Numbered from the stretch's first letter, positions 45,600 through 59,734 are shown. The stretch is DNA of 64,000 nucleotides from Manis javanica (GCF_040802235.1 NC_133164.1:113540302-113604301), one strand, 5' to 3'. Translations and numbers: made by a program. Notes: a model not told the origin generated them from the letters alone.

Positions 45600-48170
45600 A
45601 TACAAATAACACTGTTGCAGCTATCACCCTTTGTTGATTTCAACATTTTCTCTATTTGCTTCACATGTAATTTTTTACAAAGTGTACTTGTGTGTATTTT
45701 ATGATCTCAGCCTCCTAGTGTATGCGTTGCAACGTTCCCACATAGTTTATGTGTTTATTATTATTATAAGTGGTGGATCCAAATTTTAAAAAATTGTTTT
45801 TGCATAGCAATGCATTATTTTTGTGTTTTAGTCTTAAATTTAGCAACCTTGCTGAGCTTTTGTTGGTTTTAGTAGTTTGTATATTTGCTTTAATCATTTT
45901 GTGTAGTCCACCATATTCCTTGCAAACAGTGGTGGTATTATTTTTTTGGGTCTTAATACATGTAATTTCTTTTTCTTGTCACACTGGCTAGGACTTCCAA
46001 TACAATGTTGAAAGGAAGTAGTGATAAGAAACTTCTTTGAATTTTGTTCCTTACTTTAAAGGGACTTTGTTTGTCATTTAAGTTTCTAGTTGATAAACTT
46101 TATAAGATTAAGGATGTTATGAGCAGTTTGTTTTTAGAATAATGAAAGGAGTATTGATTTTACTGATTACTTTTCTGTACCTAGAGATCTTATGGTGCTC
46201 TTTTCCCTTCTTTAATCTGTGGAATGTGAAAAGTTATATATTTAGATTTTTCTAGTGTTAAATGATCCTTTCATTCTTGAGATTTAAAAATTTATCTTGT
46301 TGAATTTAATGAGCTAATATTTTACTTAGCAGTGTTTAATTTATGTTATGCAAATGTAGTTGGCTTAAACTTCCTTTCTTGAATTGCTCTTCCCTGTTAT
46401 ACTGTTCTTAGAAGGTAAATGAGGGAGTGTTCCTTTTTTAAATTTTTTTTCTAGAAAAGTTTGTAAAAGATAGGGGTAATCTTTTTGTTCCCTGAATGTT
46501 TGGCAGAATTTGCTTAAATTTTCTGTACTTGGTAGCTTTTAAACTGGTGCTTTAATTTATCTAATTAATAGGATTTCTAATTGTTCTAGGGTCAGTTTTG
46601 GGAAGATGTGTTTTTCTAGAAAATATTTCATGCCTGTTTTCAAACAGTATTGAAATCTGTACTACATTTTCAATGCCTCCTTTATATGTGTCTTATTTAT
46701 TGATGTTCAGACATGGATTTGTAACTATTAATTGGTGTTTTGAAAGAATCAGCTTTAGGTTTTATTGAAACTTCTGTTGTTCTCCTCCCATATTTTATTA
46801 CTGTATGTTCTTATTTTTAATTATGTCAACCATTTTTTTAGGAGTTCTCTTTCATTTTATTTCTAACTAAAGTCAGATACTTAGCTTATTAATTTTCAGC
46901 CCTTCTTTACTAAGACTGTTTTGGTTAGTTTGGGCTGCTGTAACAAAGTATGATAGGCTTAGTGGCTTATAAATAACAGGCATTTATTTCTCACAGTTCC
47001 AAAGTCTAAGATCAGGCATGGTTGGATTCTGGTGAGAACCTTCTTGCAGGTTTCAGACCCTCTGACTTGTCCATGTGTTCATTTATCAGAAGAGGAAGCT
47101 CTCTGGGTCTCTTTTAGAATCCCATTCATGACCTAACCACCACCCAAGGCCCCATTTCCTAAGACCACCACACCAGGGATTAGGGTTCAGCACAGGAGTT
47201 TTGGGGGTACACATTTAGATAGTAGATTATATGTTAGTGTAGATTATATACTAGATAGCAGATTATATAGTAGATACTATCTACTATAGATAACAGACCA
47301 TAAATATCTTCATACCTCTTCAGTGGCATCCTGTAAACTTTGAAATGAAGTGCTGTAGTTTTCATTTGATTTGCAGTTCAGTTCTAAGTATTTTGTAATT
47401 TTATTGTGATTTTTTTTCTTTACTTCCTGATTTATTTTGAAAGTGCATTTTATATTTAATGTATTTCAAATATGTTAGCATTTAAGAAATTTAAACCTAT
47501 TGCTTATTTCTGATTTTATGGCATAATTGTCAGAGAAAATACCTGTATGATACTAATTCTTTGGTATTTGTTGAGGTTGACTTTGTGGCCTGATATCTCT
47601 TTATACTTCTATGTCTGCTTGGAAAGAAAGTATATTTTAATTGTTGTATGTTGGGCTATATTTGTTAGATCATGCTGGTTAGTTACATCATTCAAATCTT
47701 CTGTAGCCTTACTAACTTTTGACTGCTCAGTCTATTGAGAGTATGTTAAAATCTTTCTCAGTGATTGTGAATTCATTAAATTCCCGCCCCCCCCAATTCA
47801 GTTGGTACTTGCTTTATGTGTTCTGAGGCTATGTTGATAATTACAGATAAACTAAGAATTTTAATCTCATTGAATATTTTTCTCATTATTTAGTGACTTT
47901 TTATTTCTTAAGGGACCCTTGCCTTAATGGATTTTTTTATTTGGTATTAGTGTGATTACTACTAGCTTTCTCTAGTTAATATTTACTTGATATATTTTTC
48001 TTTCCTTTATGTTCTTTCGGTATTGATGTTGTTCTTTTTAGGTTTGATGTTCTCTTGGTAGAGTTTTCTTTAGTTCTAATTTTAGCTTCTGTTCACCTAG
48101 AAGTTCTATAATTGTTTTTATTATTTTAATGGTTGCCTTAAAATATTTAACTCGAAGTTATGACCTAAAG
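45600..48170 (-). repeat. Degraded L1 (ORF2 region), antisense, split by an LTR
   Basis: A T-rich + strand with inverted L1 ORF2 phrases in order: 'gagggagtgttccttttt' then 'gaaaagtttgtaaaagatag' and 'tgtttggcagaatttgctta'; further right 'ttgaggttgactttgtggcc', 'catgctggttagttacatca' and 'ttcaaatcttctgtagcc'. It is interrupted by the MLT1/MST-type LTR at about 46920-47215. Many frame breaks; no coding potential. Confidence 0.65.
46922..47218 (-). repeat. MLT1/MST-type (MaLR) LTR inserted in L1
   Basis: 'gtttgggctgctgtaacaaa', 'tttatttctcacagttccaa', 'tggattctggtgagaacctt' and 'ggccccatttcctaagacca' identify an inverted MaLR LTR, shorter than the full consensus. It lies within the antisense L1 and so is younger than it. 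Confidence 0.8.
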
Positions 48171-48651
48171 AGTCTGTGGTTCATCACCATTTCTTAAGCA
48201 TCTTCTCCTTAAAAACAAACAAAAAAACAAAGACTTTAGAATACTTTAACTCTGATAACCCTTCCCCTGTCCCAGGTGTTATTTTTCTTGGTATTTTTAT
48301 TCTTCCTTACTTTCTACCCCTGAAATTAGACATTATTACTTTATTTAGTCAGCACATATTTAGATTTACCCATAGGCTTACTGATTCTCTATGTATGCAA
48401 ATATATAGGTTTTTACAGTCTCATCAAAGGCAAAACTTATTGAGGTTTGGGAAAAAAAGACACATCCCCTCCCCCTCAATTAAAAAAAAAGGTACATATT
48501 TACTGTCAGAAAATATTTTTAAAGTATAGAAAAGCATATAAGAGAAAGTACAAGATTCTGGAAACTTACAGGTAATGGGTAACATTTTGTTTAACTATTA
48601 ACTTCTTCCTTTCAGTTTCTCTCTTTCCTTCCCAATTTCCCTCTTTCCCAC

Positions 48652-49033
48652 TGTATTAGTTTCCTAGGGCTGCCATAAAAAGTGCCACAGATTGGGGGGC
48701 TTAAACTACAGAACTTCTTTTTCTCACAGTACTTGGAGAAGTCCACGATCAAGGGGTTGGTGCCTTGGTTTCTCCAAAGGGCTTGTAGATGTCTGTCTTG
48801 TTGCTGTGTCCTCACATGCTCTGTCCTCTGTGCATATGCAGTCCTGCTGTCCCTTTGTCCAAATGTCCTCTGCTTGGAAGGAAACCACTCAGATTGATGA
48901 GGCCTGACTCCAATGGCCTCCTTTTAATCACCCTTTAAAGGCACTGTCTCCAAATACAGTCACATTCTGAAGTACTGGGGGTTAAGGCATCACTGATGAA
49001 TTATGGGGAACACATTTCAGCCTGTGATACCCA
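48652..49033 (-). repeat. MLT1-type (MaLR) LTR
   Basis: Begins 'tgtattagtttcctagggct' and runs through 'gctgtgtcctcacatgctct', 'ggcactgtctccaaatacag' and 'cacattctgaagtactgggg'. Inverted orientation, near full length. Confidence 0.88.
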
Positions 49034-52000
49034 TCTTTCAACTTATTTTGGCAAATGGTTTGTTGATTGCCACTATGTGCACTGATTGCAGATATGTATT
49101 CACTCGGGATTAGTAGTGGATGAGGCAGAAGTAGGTCATGTCCTCAAGGTCACAGTCTTAGACCAGTCCAGTGATGACTTCTCTCCCTCCCTCTTTACCC
49201 TTCTTTCCTTACACACACACACAGATGTGCACTGTACTTGTTTTGTGATTTTTGTATACATAGAAGAAAAAGCCGTTATAGTCTTGAAAACCTGTTATAT
49301 TTTTATAGTTTTTCTTAGAGCTCTGCTCAAAATTAAATCGTCTCTAGATTTAGTATTGAATTTTTGTCTTTTGCAGTTATTGTTCTTTTCTTTTTCCTAT
49401 ATTTTTAGCTACTTGGTGTCTTGCTGCTGTCATGTAAAGACTGTATTCTACAGTTTCAGTCATAGGGAGGATGAATTTCTTAGGTTTTTGCAAGGTGCTG
49501 GGATCTCTACTTTCTTCAGCAATTTATGAATACATTTCTTTTTTGCTGTATCTCAAAAAAGCTGTATCCCTCTCCACCCCCCCCTTTTTAAAGTTTTCGC
49601 TGTCAAGTTACCCCATTTTGGTTGGAGGACCTGGCAGGAAGAATGAAAAGAAAAAAATGAAAGGCTTCAAGGACAATAGAGAGGGAGAAAAAGAGAGAAA
49701 TTTGTGGAGCTGACTGTCTGTGTGTGTTTCACTTTAAGTACTGTTTCTCAGGTGCCCTGATTCCTGAGGTGCTCAAAGAGAGAGCTCTATTTATTTAAAA
49801 TACAGTGTTAACTGCCATTTGAATTTTGAGTACTGTAGCTTAGATGTAGGTGACCCAGAGGGAATCTTGGATTGAGTCTTAGAACAATTGCACATCTGAG
49901 ATAAGTGGTGAGTTTTCCCCACTACTTATTAATAAGCCAAATAGGCAGAATTGGTCTGGAAACATATTCTATTATTATTTTTGTTGTTATTGTTATAAAA
50001 ATATGCATGAATCATGCAGAGTATTTGTGGGAAGAAGAAGGTAGTCTTTCCCTGTCTGAACACCGTCCCTAAAATAACTTACTTGTATGGGAATCTATAA
50101 AGGAGTAAAACTTGAATGTGACCTCTAAGTAAGAAATAATTTGTTCTTCTATGGAGGAGTGGATTAAATTATTATATCTAGCCAACTTCCTCCTGAAATG
50201 TTTGTCGAAGAGTAAGAACAACATCAACTCAAGGAAAGAAACGGGGAGCAGCAGGGGAGAGTCGTCTGGCCTTGTTAGAGCGGTCCAGCTCCTCGGGAGA
50301 GGCTTTCATTTGTATGCTGCCTAATTATACTGTAAAATAAAAGACTGAATCCATTAAATAGCCAGGCCCTTTGTGTAGCCCCTGAATTCCTTTAATTTAG
50401 TGGCTGCATAGAAGCTTTATTCAGAGCGTTCATGGTCCTGTACTATCTTTCCTGTCTAGATGCCAGGTCCTATTCACGGTGTTCTCGCTGCAGGAAGTTC
50501 TCACATTCATTTGGGGTGGGTGAGGCGGGGGAGGGGACAGATGGGAGGGAGGCAAAGGACTGTGTGGATCTTTTTTACCCTCTATTTCCTGCCCTGCTCC
50601 TTAAAAACAGAACAAAACAAAACAAAATCCCAAACAAAAAAACAAACTCAAGAAAACAACTGTAAAGGAAATTCTCAGGTGATTCAATGGATCGATAACT
50701 CCTAGTACATCACAGAAAAGTTGTGCCTGCCTCTGGCATCTATTTACAAATAGTACTAAAACACCCAGAAACAGTATCTCTGGTCAGATGAGGGAGGGGA
50801 GAAGGCACTGGAAGAACAGATGGCGGTGTGTTCCAAAGGATTTATTTCCTTTAACTGAATGTATTTTAAAGCACCCCACTGCCTTTTTTGGTAAAGAATA
50901 GCTCTTAAGAGGTTGTATTAGCAGTCAAGATGGGAGTTGATGTAGGGAAGCAGGAGAAGAATTCAAGTGAGCATCTTAAAGTCTAAACCAGGGAATACAA
51001 AGAGGCCAAGGAATGCTTTTTATCCCCTCCTTCTGCAGAGGTTTTAAAAATAGTGTTGTATTAGGCCTAGTTTCTAATATGTGATCTTTTACCAGTAGGT
51101 GCTGAATTATTGCTTATGTTTCTAATTTTTTAATAGGTATGTGCATGAGAAAGGGAACTGGAATGATCTGGGTTTTGTTTTGTTGTGTTTCGAGAGGCTG
51201 CTGGTGGCAGAAGATAAGTAAAGGGGTGGTGAGTGTAGATGAACCCTGAAGGGTCAGTGAGTGGTGCACCCCAGTTTTGAACTGTCAGAGTGTCATCTTG
51301 GTCAATGGGAGTTCTGTGACCTGGAGAAGTCCAATCCTGTTGAGTATTGTTTGCCTAGAAGTCTTGGTAAGTGGGAGAGAGACGTTATCAGTGGTGGTCA
51401 AGGTTAAATTGTACTCTTTTTACATATTCAGTGCCTTTTTCAGGACTTCCGATTATTATGTGGTATCATTTCAAGTTTTTGACCTCTTACTGTCTCAGTA
51501 GACCCCTGCTGAGGCTGGCCGTGTAATTAAGACCAAACCAAACCAAGCGGCCCCTCGTCTCTGTGAAATCTTCAGTAAAAGACTGGAGTGAAGAATTAGG
51601 TGAAAACTAAAGGAAAGTGAAGAATGTAGTTGCATGGCATGCCATGTTTTGTATGGTGAAACAAGTTTTAAAAATCATAAACACAGAAAAAAGTAGCTAT
51701 TTTAGGGAAGTGATAGGAAAAATTCCTGACAATGTGGAGCCCTTGACTGGATGCATAAGAAACCAAGGAATAGAAAGGAATGAAGATAAAGAACTGACTA
51801 TTGAGTAGTTTTTATTGGGAGAATATGCAGAATTTTTGTTTCTGTGTTTTGGTGAGGTGGGAATTACAACATGCTGCAACTTTTTTATTATGCTTATGTA
51901 TATAATTGGGTAAACTTGTCTATTTTACTATGGGAAACTTATAACAGAACTTTCTAGTTAAATTTGAAATAAATGTTGCACTAGGGTTTGTCTGGCTCAC

Positions 52001-52325
52001 TAGTGAGTAGGCATTAAACTATGAGGAAAACTGGGTGCATGCTGTGTACAGACTCACGGCGGGAGGGGGTCACCCAGGTGCTCCGGCAGATGTGTCCCAC
52101 GTGCTGTGGGAATGCAGAGAAGCAGGGAATAGCTCAGGCTGGGGAGGCAGAGAAGTGTCTTCACAGAAGATCTGAAATTAAACTAAGTGAAGATGTGAAA
52201 TTGAACTCAGGGAATGTCTAGAACCTAGTGCCATTTTGCTGGACAGAGGAAGAAGGGATGCCAGCAACATTTTGTACATATTTTGGTAGATTTTTTGGTT
52301 TAAAGCCTCTGAAGCATTGGAAGAG
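49034..52325. other. Intronic DNA, nothing firmly recognised
   Basis: No gene. A short (AC)n stretch lies at about 49211-49222. The stretch 50270-50460 looks unique and free of repeats, with AT-rich homeodomain-like words, but sequence alone cannot show that it is a conserved element. Confidence 0.4.
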
Positions 52326-52329
52326 GCTG

Positions 52330-52660
52330 TGGAGTTTGGGAAAAGTGGTTAGTGTTGTGTTTCTGGAGTGAACACTGCCCTGGAGGAGGTGGAAGGAGAC
52401 TGGGGAGGAGTCCGTGAGGTCGAAGCAGTGTGTGAAGGGCCCTGCCCGCTGCAGGACATGAAGCAGGGACTTCTTTTGCAGGCTCGGGGAAACCTTGTAG
52501 GTGAGTGGCATGGGGTACACATTTCAGAAAGATCACTTTAGGGCAGTGTGAGAGGGACAGAAGCAAGGAGACCAGTTAGAAGGTTGGCTGTTTTAAGTTC
52601 ATCTGAGAGAGGATGATGCAGTGAGAATGGAAAAAGGCGGTAAAGGTGATCACATTCAGA
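52330..52660 (+). repeat. Old medium-copy repeat fragment, family not named
   Basis: 'gatcactttagggcagtgtg', 'agcaaggagaccagttagaa' and 'ggttggctgttttaagtt' match the later part of the same ancient repeat as at 37960-39070. Confidence 0.5.
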
Positions 52661-52799
52661 GCTACTTAGAAAAGAGCCCATAGTTTTTGGTGAAGTTATG
52701 AGAACTTAAGAGAAAAGAAAAATAATTGAGACTGGGAAGTGAAGAACATAAGCACATTTGACGGGGAGCGCTGGGTGTGTGTGGGGGTGCGTGGTGTTG

Positions 52800-52925
52800 A
52801 GGTGTTTGCTCCCTGTTTCCACTTAACAGCTGAAGTCCAGAAAGGTCAGAACCTTAGGTGAGTTTATACAGGTAGTTTTGTGGCAGAGTGGGAATGCAAC
52901 TCCAGAATAAGCTGTGAATGTGGCA
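52800..52925 (+). repeat. MIR-family SINE fragment
   Basis: 'cttaacagctgaagtccaga' and 'gtggcagagtgggaatgcaa' are consistent with a diverged MIR-type tail. Confidence 0.45.
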
Positions 52926-53519
52926 GTATGGGTTGTGCACTTTACACCTGCAGGGGTGTCAGTCGCAGGTGAGGATGAAGTGCTGGAGTTGGGCTGCTCC
53001 GCAGTATTTCCTCCTGATGCCTAAAAGAGAAGAGGCATAGGTGCTTTCAATACAATTTCAATAAAACGTACTTTTATTTAATCCTTACAACATGTTTGGA
53101 TGGGTATAATTGTTTTAAAGAAACTAAGATGTTAGGAAGTCAGTGAGTTCCCTTTTGGATATGTTGAGCTTGTGGATTAGAGTAGTGTATTTGGAATTAA
53201 TCTCCTACTGAAGAAGAGAAAATACATTGTCAGGGACTAGCCTACTTTTTCACCATTTTAACTGAGCCATGCATATACTGTTTTAGGATTAAGGAGGAAC
53301 CACTCAGCAAACTTATTCTCAGATGAAGCAAGATTTGCTTTATGGCAGAATCTCTCTTATTTGACCTCATTGTTCACTCTTTGTAGCCCTGACTGTTTCC
53401 TCATAAGCGTTTGAGGATGGGAGGCTATTTGGCTATTTTCTGGTATGCCCATATAGTTTTACCCTACCAATTTAGTTGAATACTGTATTGGCGCCAACTT
53501 CAAAATATGTCCAGGATAT

Positions 53520-53785
53520 GACTTATCTCTGCTACTTCCTTAGTTCAAGTCCTGTCATCTCTGTCCTGGATTTATTATAATAGCCTCTTAATGTCCCATC
53601 TCCCTGATTCTGCTGTCCCAACGAAAATGATCCTGATAAATTATTTCAGACCATGCCACTCTTCTCAAAACCCTCCAATCCTTTCTGTCGTAGTTAGTAA
53701 AAGCCAAAGTTACTAATTCCCAGAACAATACTTGGCTTGTAGTAAGTAGGCACTCAGCATTTGTTGCACGAATGAATGGCTTCTA
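53520..53785 (+). repeat. L2 LINE 3' region
   Basis: 'atttattataatagcctctt', 'gaccatgccactcttctcaa', 'aaccctccaatcctttctgt' and 'gtaagtaggcactcagcatt' then 'tgttgcacgaatgaatgg' follow the L2 3' consensus in order. Confidence 0.8.
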
Positions 53786-54079
53786 CTTTAAAGTAATAGA
53801 AAGTGAATGTGTTAGAGAATGCATTGTAAGTGTGGTTTATGTAAGAACCTTGAGTTTATACTTGGCTTTATATCAAAAGATTGATAAAGGCATACATACT
53901 ATGTTTTATGTTAAAATGCAACTAAGGTATTTATGTTTACAGTATTCTAAATGTTTTATTTTAATAGGCTTTTTGATTATTAATCAGTTGAGCATATAAT
54001 TCCTTTAAGAAGACTTTTACAATATGGTATATATGGAGAGTTTGATTAGTGGGAAATAACTTAGGTCTTATTCTAATAA

Positions 54080-54185
54080 TAGTGATTATGATAACTGTCA
54101 TTTGTTGAACCTATACAGTATCACATAGGCTGCATAGGCACTTTGTGCACATTGCTGGCATCTTGTCCTGTTCCCTCCCTGACAG
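54080..54185 (+). repeat. MIR-family SINE fragment
   Basis: 'gataactgtcatttgttgaa' followed by 'gcataggcactttgtgcaca' resembles the MIR3-type start. Short and diverged. Confidence 0.4.
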
Positions 54186-56265
54186 ATGTCTGAGTCCTCT
54201 ATTCATTGCCACCTCAAATTTGATCAGTTCCGTGTCAAGAAATGTGTATGGCTGTGTTCAGACGCTGTGCTAATTGGTGAGACTTTGGAAGTTCTTTAGT
54301 TACTGATTGCAGTATAAACATTGAAACAGGACGTGCCATAGTTAGTTACTGACTCTCTGGATGAACTTGCCCATACTCAGGATATGACATGGTGTGACTG
54401 TTTATGTACCTTCCAGACAATTCAATTAATAAAAAGAGTAGTTTCCTTAAGGTAATGACTTTAGAAGTTTGACTTTTTTTTTCCTCTGCAACTTTGCTTA
54501 GAGAAATTGACTGTTCTGTAAAATTTCTTAACATGAGCTGAAGAAAAAGATATTGCAGTGATTTTTGATCCTGTGGAATTGAGGCTTTTTTTTTTCTTGA
54601 AGTCAGCTCTTTTGGAGCTGGGTTCATTTCCTTGAGCTGTCACCTATCCCATTTTCCAGTGAGGGCTATGTGATGAGAGCTTTTCCTTACAGTCGTCTAA
54701 CTAGCCCTTCACCCAGCTAGTCCCACCCTTCCTGTCCTGACCACTGCAGCTGTTCTTCTGAACTGCCTTCCCATCTTACCTTCTCCAGGGGGAGCATACT
54801 CATTGTGCTCTGTCTTGGATATGGGCCTCTCACTTGTGCTGAGTAGCTTGCTCAGCTGCTCCTGTTCTTCTGTGGAATTCCTTTTATCCGTGTGCAATAG
54901 GCATTCCCCATCACCTGTCTTGTCACTCTGGCAGACTGTGCTTGGGGCCAGGCGGGGTGGTGGTGGTTGTTGGGTGTGGCCATGTGCACATAGGAATGTG
55001 TGAGGGCTTCTGTCTGCGTTGGGCCACTCCTAGAGGTGTGGAGGCTACTGCCTCCATGCTTTTCTCACCTTGGTTTCTACCAGGGTGTCTGTATAATTAA
55101 ATGTGTCTGGCTGTCAAAGAAGGCTTTCTGTAAGAGGAAAGAGTAGATTGTTTTGCAGATTGTTTGCAGTAGATTGTGATTCCCAGAGAGGGGTACAGTG
55201 CTTTGGGCAGTGTGGTGGAATGGACTAAAAGGTGTCTGAGAAACCTTTGCCTACATTGTACCAACAGCGTCAAAAGCAGAGACTTTCTGACAAAAGTAAG
55301 AAAGCAGGGCACCTTAGCTATTGTATCAGAGTAATGGAAGTTGTCCATTCCCTTCTGATTTGCTCTAAGGGTAACTTGACATGTGTAATGGACCGAATTC
55401 CACATGTAAATTGAGGAAACATACAAGTTGTGGTTGTAATTTTTGTAATGAGTGATAGAAAGCAACAAACTGCTGTAATCTTTATAGGATCCTTAATATG
55501 TGTCTCTAGGAAGAAAATAGACTTCTTGAGATTAACAATTGGCAGGTTTTTAATTTTTTGAGTTAGCCAGCTAGATAACAGCATTTTAAAACAACAGATA
55601 TAGTTAAATGAACTAATAATTATCTTTTGTACGCTGTTAAGGTTTAGACAGACATTTTATATTCCTTTCTTTGTTGTCCTTTGGATAGATGATTATTAGA
55701 AATCCTTAAATTCTACATAGATATGGAAAGTTGAAAACTGCTGTCACTAGCCAGAACATTCAATATCTGGTCCTGTTATGCTGTCAGCCCACTGGCTCAC
55801 TCTTTTTCTTCAGGGTCTTACCAGTACCAGTCTTCTCCATCAATAACTGCTTTCCCTTTAATGACTAGCTTGGGGAATGAAGAGGGAAACGTTGAGATAG
55901 AAAATTGCGCTATTGCATTATATTGTTCTGTTACGATAGTTTGTAACTACTTTTGTTTGATTTAACTCCACATTTACTGCTGAGGTTTTCTTAGAAGGTA
56001 CTATTCTTTCTTCAGATGTAATTTTCTCTTATTTCCCCTTGGCAGACTGTTGTCATTTCTTTGCATGTGGCTAGGGGTAAACAGAGTCATGATTTGTGAG
56101 AATACATTGTTTCTCTTGTGTGTGTACTAACTGGGAACTCAGATAAATGTTTCTTTTTCTTTATTTGTTTTTATTTTTTTAAATAAAATGTATTTAAATT
56201 TAGTTGCTTAAAATAATAAAGTCGCTTAAAATAATTTAAAAATGTTCATGTTCTATATATTCCTT
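54186..56265. other. Intronic DNA, nothing recognised
   Basis: No gene or firmly identified repeat. Confidence 0.4.
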
Positions 56266-56269
56266 GTGG

Positions 56270-56600
56270 ATTAGCGCTGAGGGTGTAGGGGTCTCCACGT
56301 GATTGTTACTTGGGGATCCAGGCTGATGGAATAAACACTATCTGGAATGTTTCTAGTTGCCATGCCAAAGGGAAAAGTTCAAGTTGTAGAGGGTTTCAGC
56401 TCACAGGGCTGATGTGACATGGCCCTACCCAGCACAAAGGAACCAGGAAAGGTTATTCTTCCATGTGCCCGGAAGAGAAGGCCCGCCCTGTGGTGTGGGT
56501 CACTCAGGGTGTTTTTGGATGCAAGTAATGGACAGCCTAAATCAAGCAGTCTTAAATTGTAAGGGAGTTCAGTATTTTACAACACTGAGAATCTAGAATT
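56270..56600 (+). repeat. Old medium-copy repeat, family not identified
   Basis: 'gatccaggctgatggaataa', 'acactatctggaatgtttct', 'tgacatggccctacccagca' and 'ttccatgtgcccggaagaga' recur in many mammalian loci as one repeat. I cannot name its class with confidence. Confidence 0.45.
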
Positions 56601-59600
56601 TGGTGGGGTCCAGAGCAGGTCATCTGATCAGGAACTTGAGTCTTAACCTCTTATCTCTGCTGTCCTTGACCTGTCAGTCAGGCTTCCCTGCTGGTCATTG
56701 AGCTACTCAGGCGTTCCAGGTAGGACTTCCAGAAATGGTATGTCTAGAAGATAAGGGCACAGAAAGAAACTGATGCTTTTTCTTAGGAAATTTTTCCCAG
56801 AACTTAGATTTCTCTTGTTTCAGTAGGAAGAATTGTCACATGTCCATTTTCAAAGTTACCACAACTGGTTTAGAAATCACAGTCTTACTGGAGGGAGCTA
56901 GGAGTAGGGTCAAGTTTTCCCTGAAGCACATGATTATAGGCAGGAGAGGTGGATACTTAAATGAAAGTGGAGTTCAACTAAGAAGTGGAATGTAGAATGA
57001 GCCACCAACAGCGTCTTTACTGTAGGTTTGCATATGTTTGAGGCTTTTGTTTGTACTGATCATGAGAAATACTCATTTCTTATGCATGAAGGATTGTACA
57101 TTAAATGGAGGCTTGAGTGGGCAAGAAGTAGCCTTAACTTTAAAACCTCTTTTTCAGATTGTTCAGAAGGTGCAGAATATGATTGTTTTACAAAAGTCAG
57201 CATCATATGCGTAGCACTGCAGTAGGTGCCAGATAATGCACCATAGGAAAGACAAGACCTCACATGCATCCTCTGTCAGTTTATGGAACAACTACCTGAA
57301 CAAACAGAAACCTACATGAAGCAAACCTGGAAGGGGCCATTGCTTTAGGTATCTCTGAAAGAGTGCAGATTTTGCTTGGATCAGATAAACTCAAGTGTGA
57401 ATTTTATTAGTTTTTATTTCATTTTCGATCTATATTAGAGATGCATTACTAATATAGTGATTTGTTATGCTGTATTTCAAATAAGGCTTGGTGTTTCTTT
57501 GAGGTTTTGAAAACATAGTGTTCAGTTTCCTCTTATCTCTATAGTTCAGGCCAGACTGGGGATAGTGCAACCCATTTGTATGGGGTAGCCCCGTTTTAAA
57601 TTCTGAAACCTTTGTTTCTTTTCTGTTCTTAGAGTTGAGCTTCACTCTTCCATCTGTCGTATGGGGTACCCAGAAAGGGTACTGACCCCTAAGACTGGTA
57701 GTGTGCTGGTGGAGGTGTGATCCATCTTGTGGCCTTTTATTTGTTGTTTTTCTTTCTAATTCTTTAGCAGGACTCCTGGAGCCAGCCCCATGGTTGAGTA
57801 CCTGGCAGAGAAAACCTGACTGTGTGGTGCTTGCCCTGGGCTGCCCCATGCTCTCTCAGCTTTGTGTTTTAGCTTTCAGCCCTTCCTGGCTTGCTCTTTC
57901 ACCTGCTTACAGACCTGTATGAACAGATCAACCTCTGAGTATTTCATGCAAAAGCCTTTTCATCTTGCCTAGTTGGCTCTGGATCCTTAAGGTATTTGTT
58001 TTTATGAGCAAGGCCTTTTCATTTGTGTGTTTAGGGTTTGAAAGAAATGTGTTCTGTTAGTTTTCATCTGTGGAAAGTTCCAGATTATGGACACTTCTAA
58101 ATAAATCCTCATAGATTACAGAATGGTGGAGACAGCTTGAAAATTGACCCCATGAGCTGGTTTTCACATGTTTAAAATGCCTTTTTCTCTAAGTATTTGA
58201 AAAATATTCTACAAATGTTAAGTCTGTTGTTGTTGTCAGAAAGTAGAAATCTTTTTCTCTAGTCTAAGAAAATTTATTATTATTTGATTGTGGTAGTGAA
58301 CTGTTTTTTTTTTTTAACCTTTTAGGTTATATTTAGCAAAGTAAGCCATACCTGTGGCATCCAGTAATTAATAACATAGTGTTAGAAAAAATGGAATACC
58401 TCACTCAAAGTCAGTAAACTGACATTTCAAAAATGAGGAAATGGGCACAGGGGAGGCGAAGTGGCCTGATGGAGGTCATGCAGTGGTTGATGAGCGGCCT
58501 TTCAGGCTCAGCTCTGCTACTAGGACATTAATTAGTCTCTCCATGGTCTCCTTTAGCTTCTCTTTTCCTTTCGTTTCTCTTTTCTTTTGCTATAGTTCAT
58601 GTCTTATTTTAAAAACGTGCAAAGGTCAGAACTGTACAATTCTTCCACATTTTTCTTTTAGGCTGGTGACCATTAGAACTTTTTAAATATAAAAATAAAA
58701 CACAGTAAAACCTCTGTTCTTCATTGTATTTTGGATAGTTGTAGAAACCCATAATTACCAAACAAAGGAAAACTAGTTTCTTTTTGCTGAGGTAAAGAGC
58801 CTCTGACATCTTAACTTTTTAGATATGATTTAGTGAATTAGTCTGAGGCAGAGAGGAAACATCTTTCTGTTGATTAATTTGCCCAGTGAACCCATTGCAG
58901 AAAATTTCAGTTAATGGATGCACTTGCAGTTTGCATGTGGAAAAGTCTTGCCACTGGAATGAACTACTTCCTTAAGAGTTTAAAAAATTTGAGATCTCCT
59001 TTCTTCATCTCTGAAAATTCTTCTCTTTTAAGGATAATGAAAGCTTACTCTCATGAAATCCAAATGCAAACTGACTTCTTTTCTCACGGTGATTTCAGTG
59101 GTGAGATGGTTGTAATGTTAAAGCCCCGCAGAATGGATGTCTTGATCAGGTCATTATAAACCGAGAAGAGAGGAAACATTTGTGTCTGCTTTCTATGTAA
59201 TATTTATAGAACCAACTGTAATGTTTGTGAGTGAAAAACATGACTTGTATGCAAATATTTATTGGTTGAATTTGTGAGTCTACTTTGTGGGAACTATGGG
59301 CGATAGAGAGAATAGTCGTTTATGTAAGTTAAAGCCACTTAAAAAAAATCACATAAATATAGTGATGAAGTGACTTAGATGTGCTGAGATTTACAGGGGT
59401 CTGTTTGTAATAGTATGAAGTCCGTGAAATGGTCATGCCATTTAGTGAGAAGATTGTTGTAGAAAAAGACATAGGTAGAGTGAATTGTCTTGAGACCTTA
59501 AAATGTTTGAAAAATGTTTTCTGTGAAAGCTCAAAAACATCACCATTCACCTGTAAAATGAAAACACTTTTTACTTTCAGGCTATTTTCTGCTTTCTGAG

Positions 59601-59728
59601 AGTTTGTCATGTTTGCAGCTCAAATGTTTTGAATTTATTCACAAACGTATTTCTTTGAAGGTGCAGAAGATTGAGAATGCATAGAGAGATGGAAACAGCT
59701 GTAACTGGATATGTTTTCATTTCTATCT
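56601..59728. other. Intronic DNA, nothing recognised
   Basis: No gene. Short low-complexity runs only, for example T11 at about 58303-58316. Confidence 0.4.
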
Positions 59729-59734
59729 TTGTCA

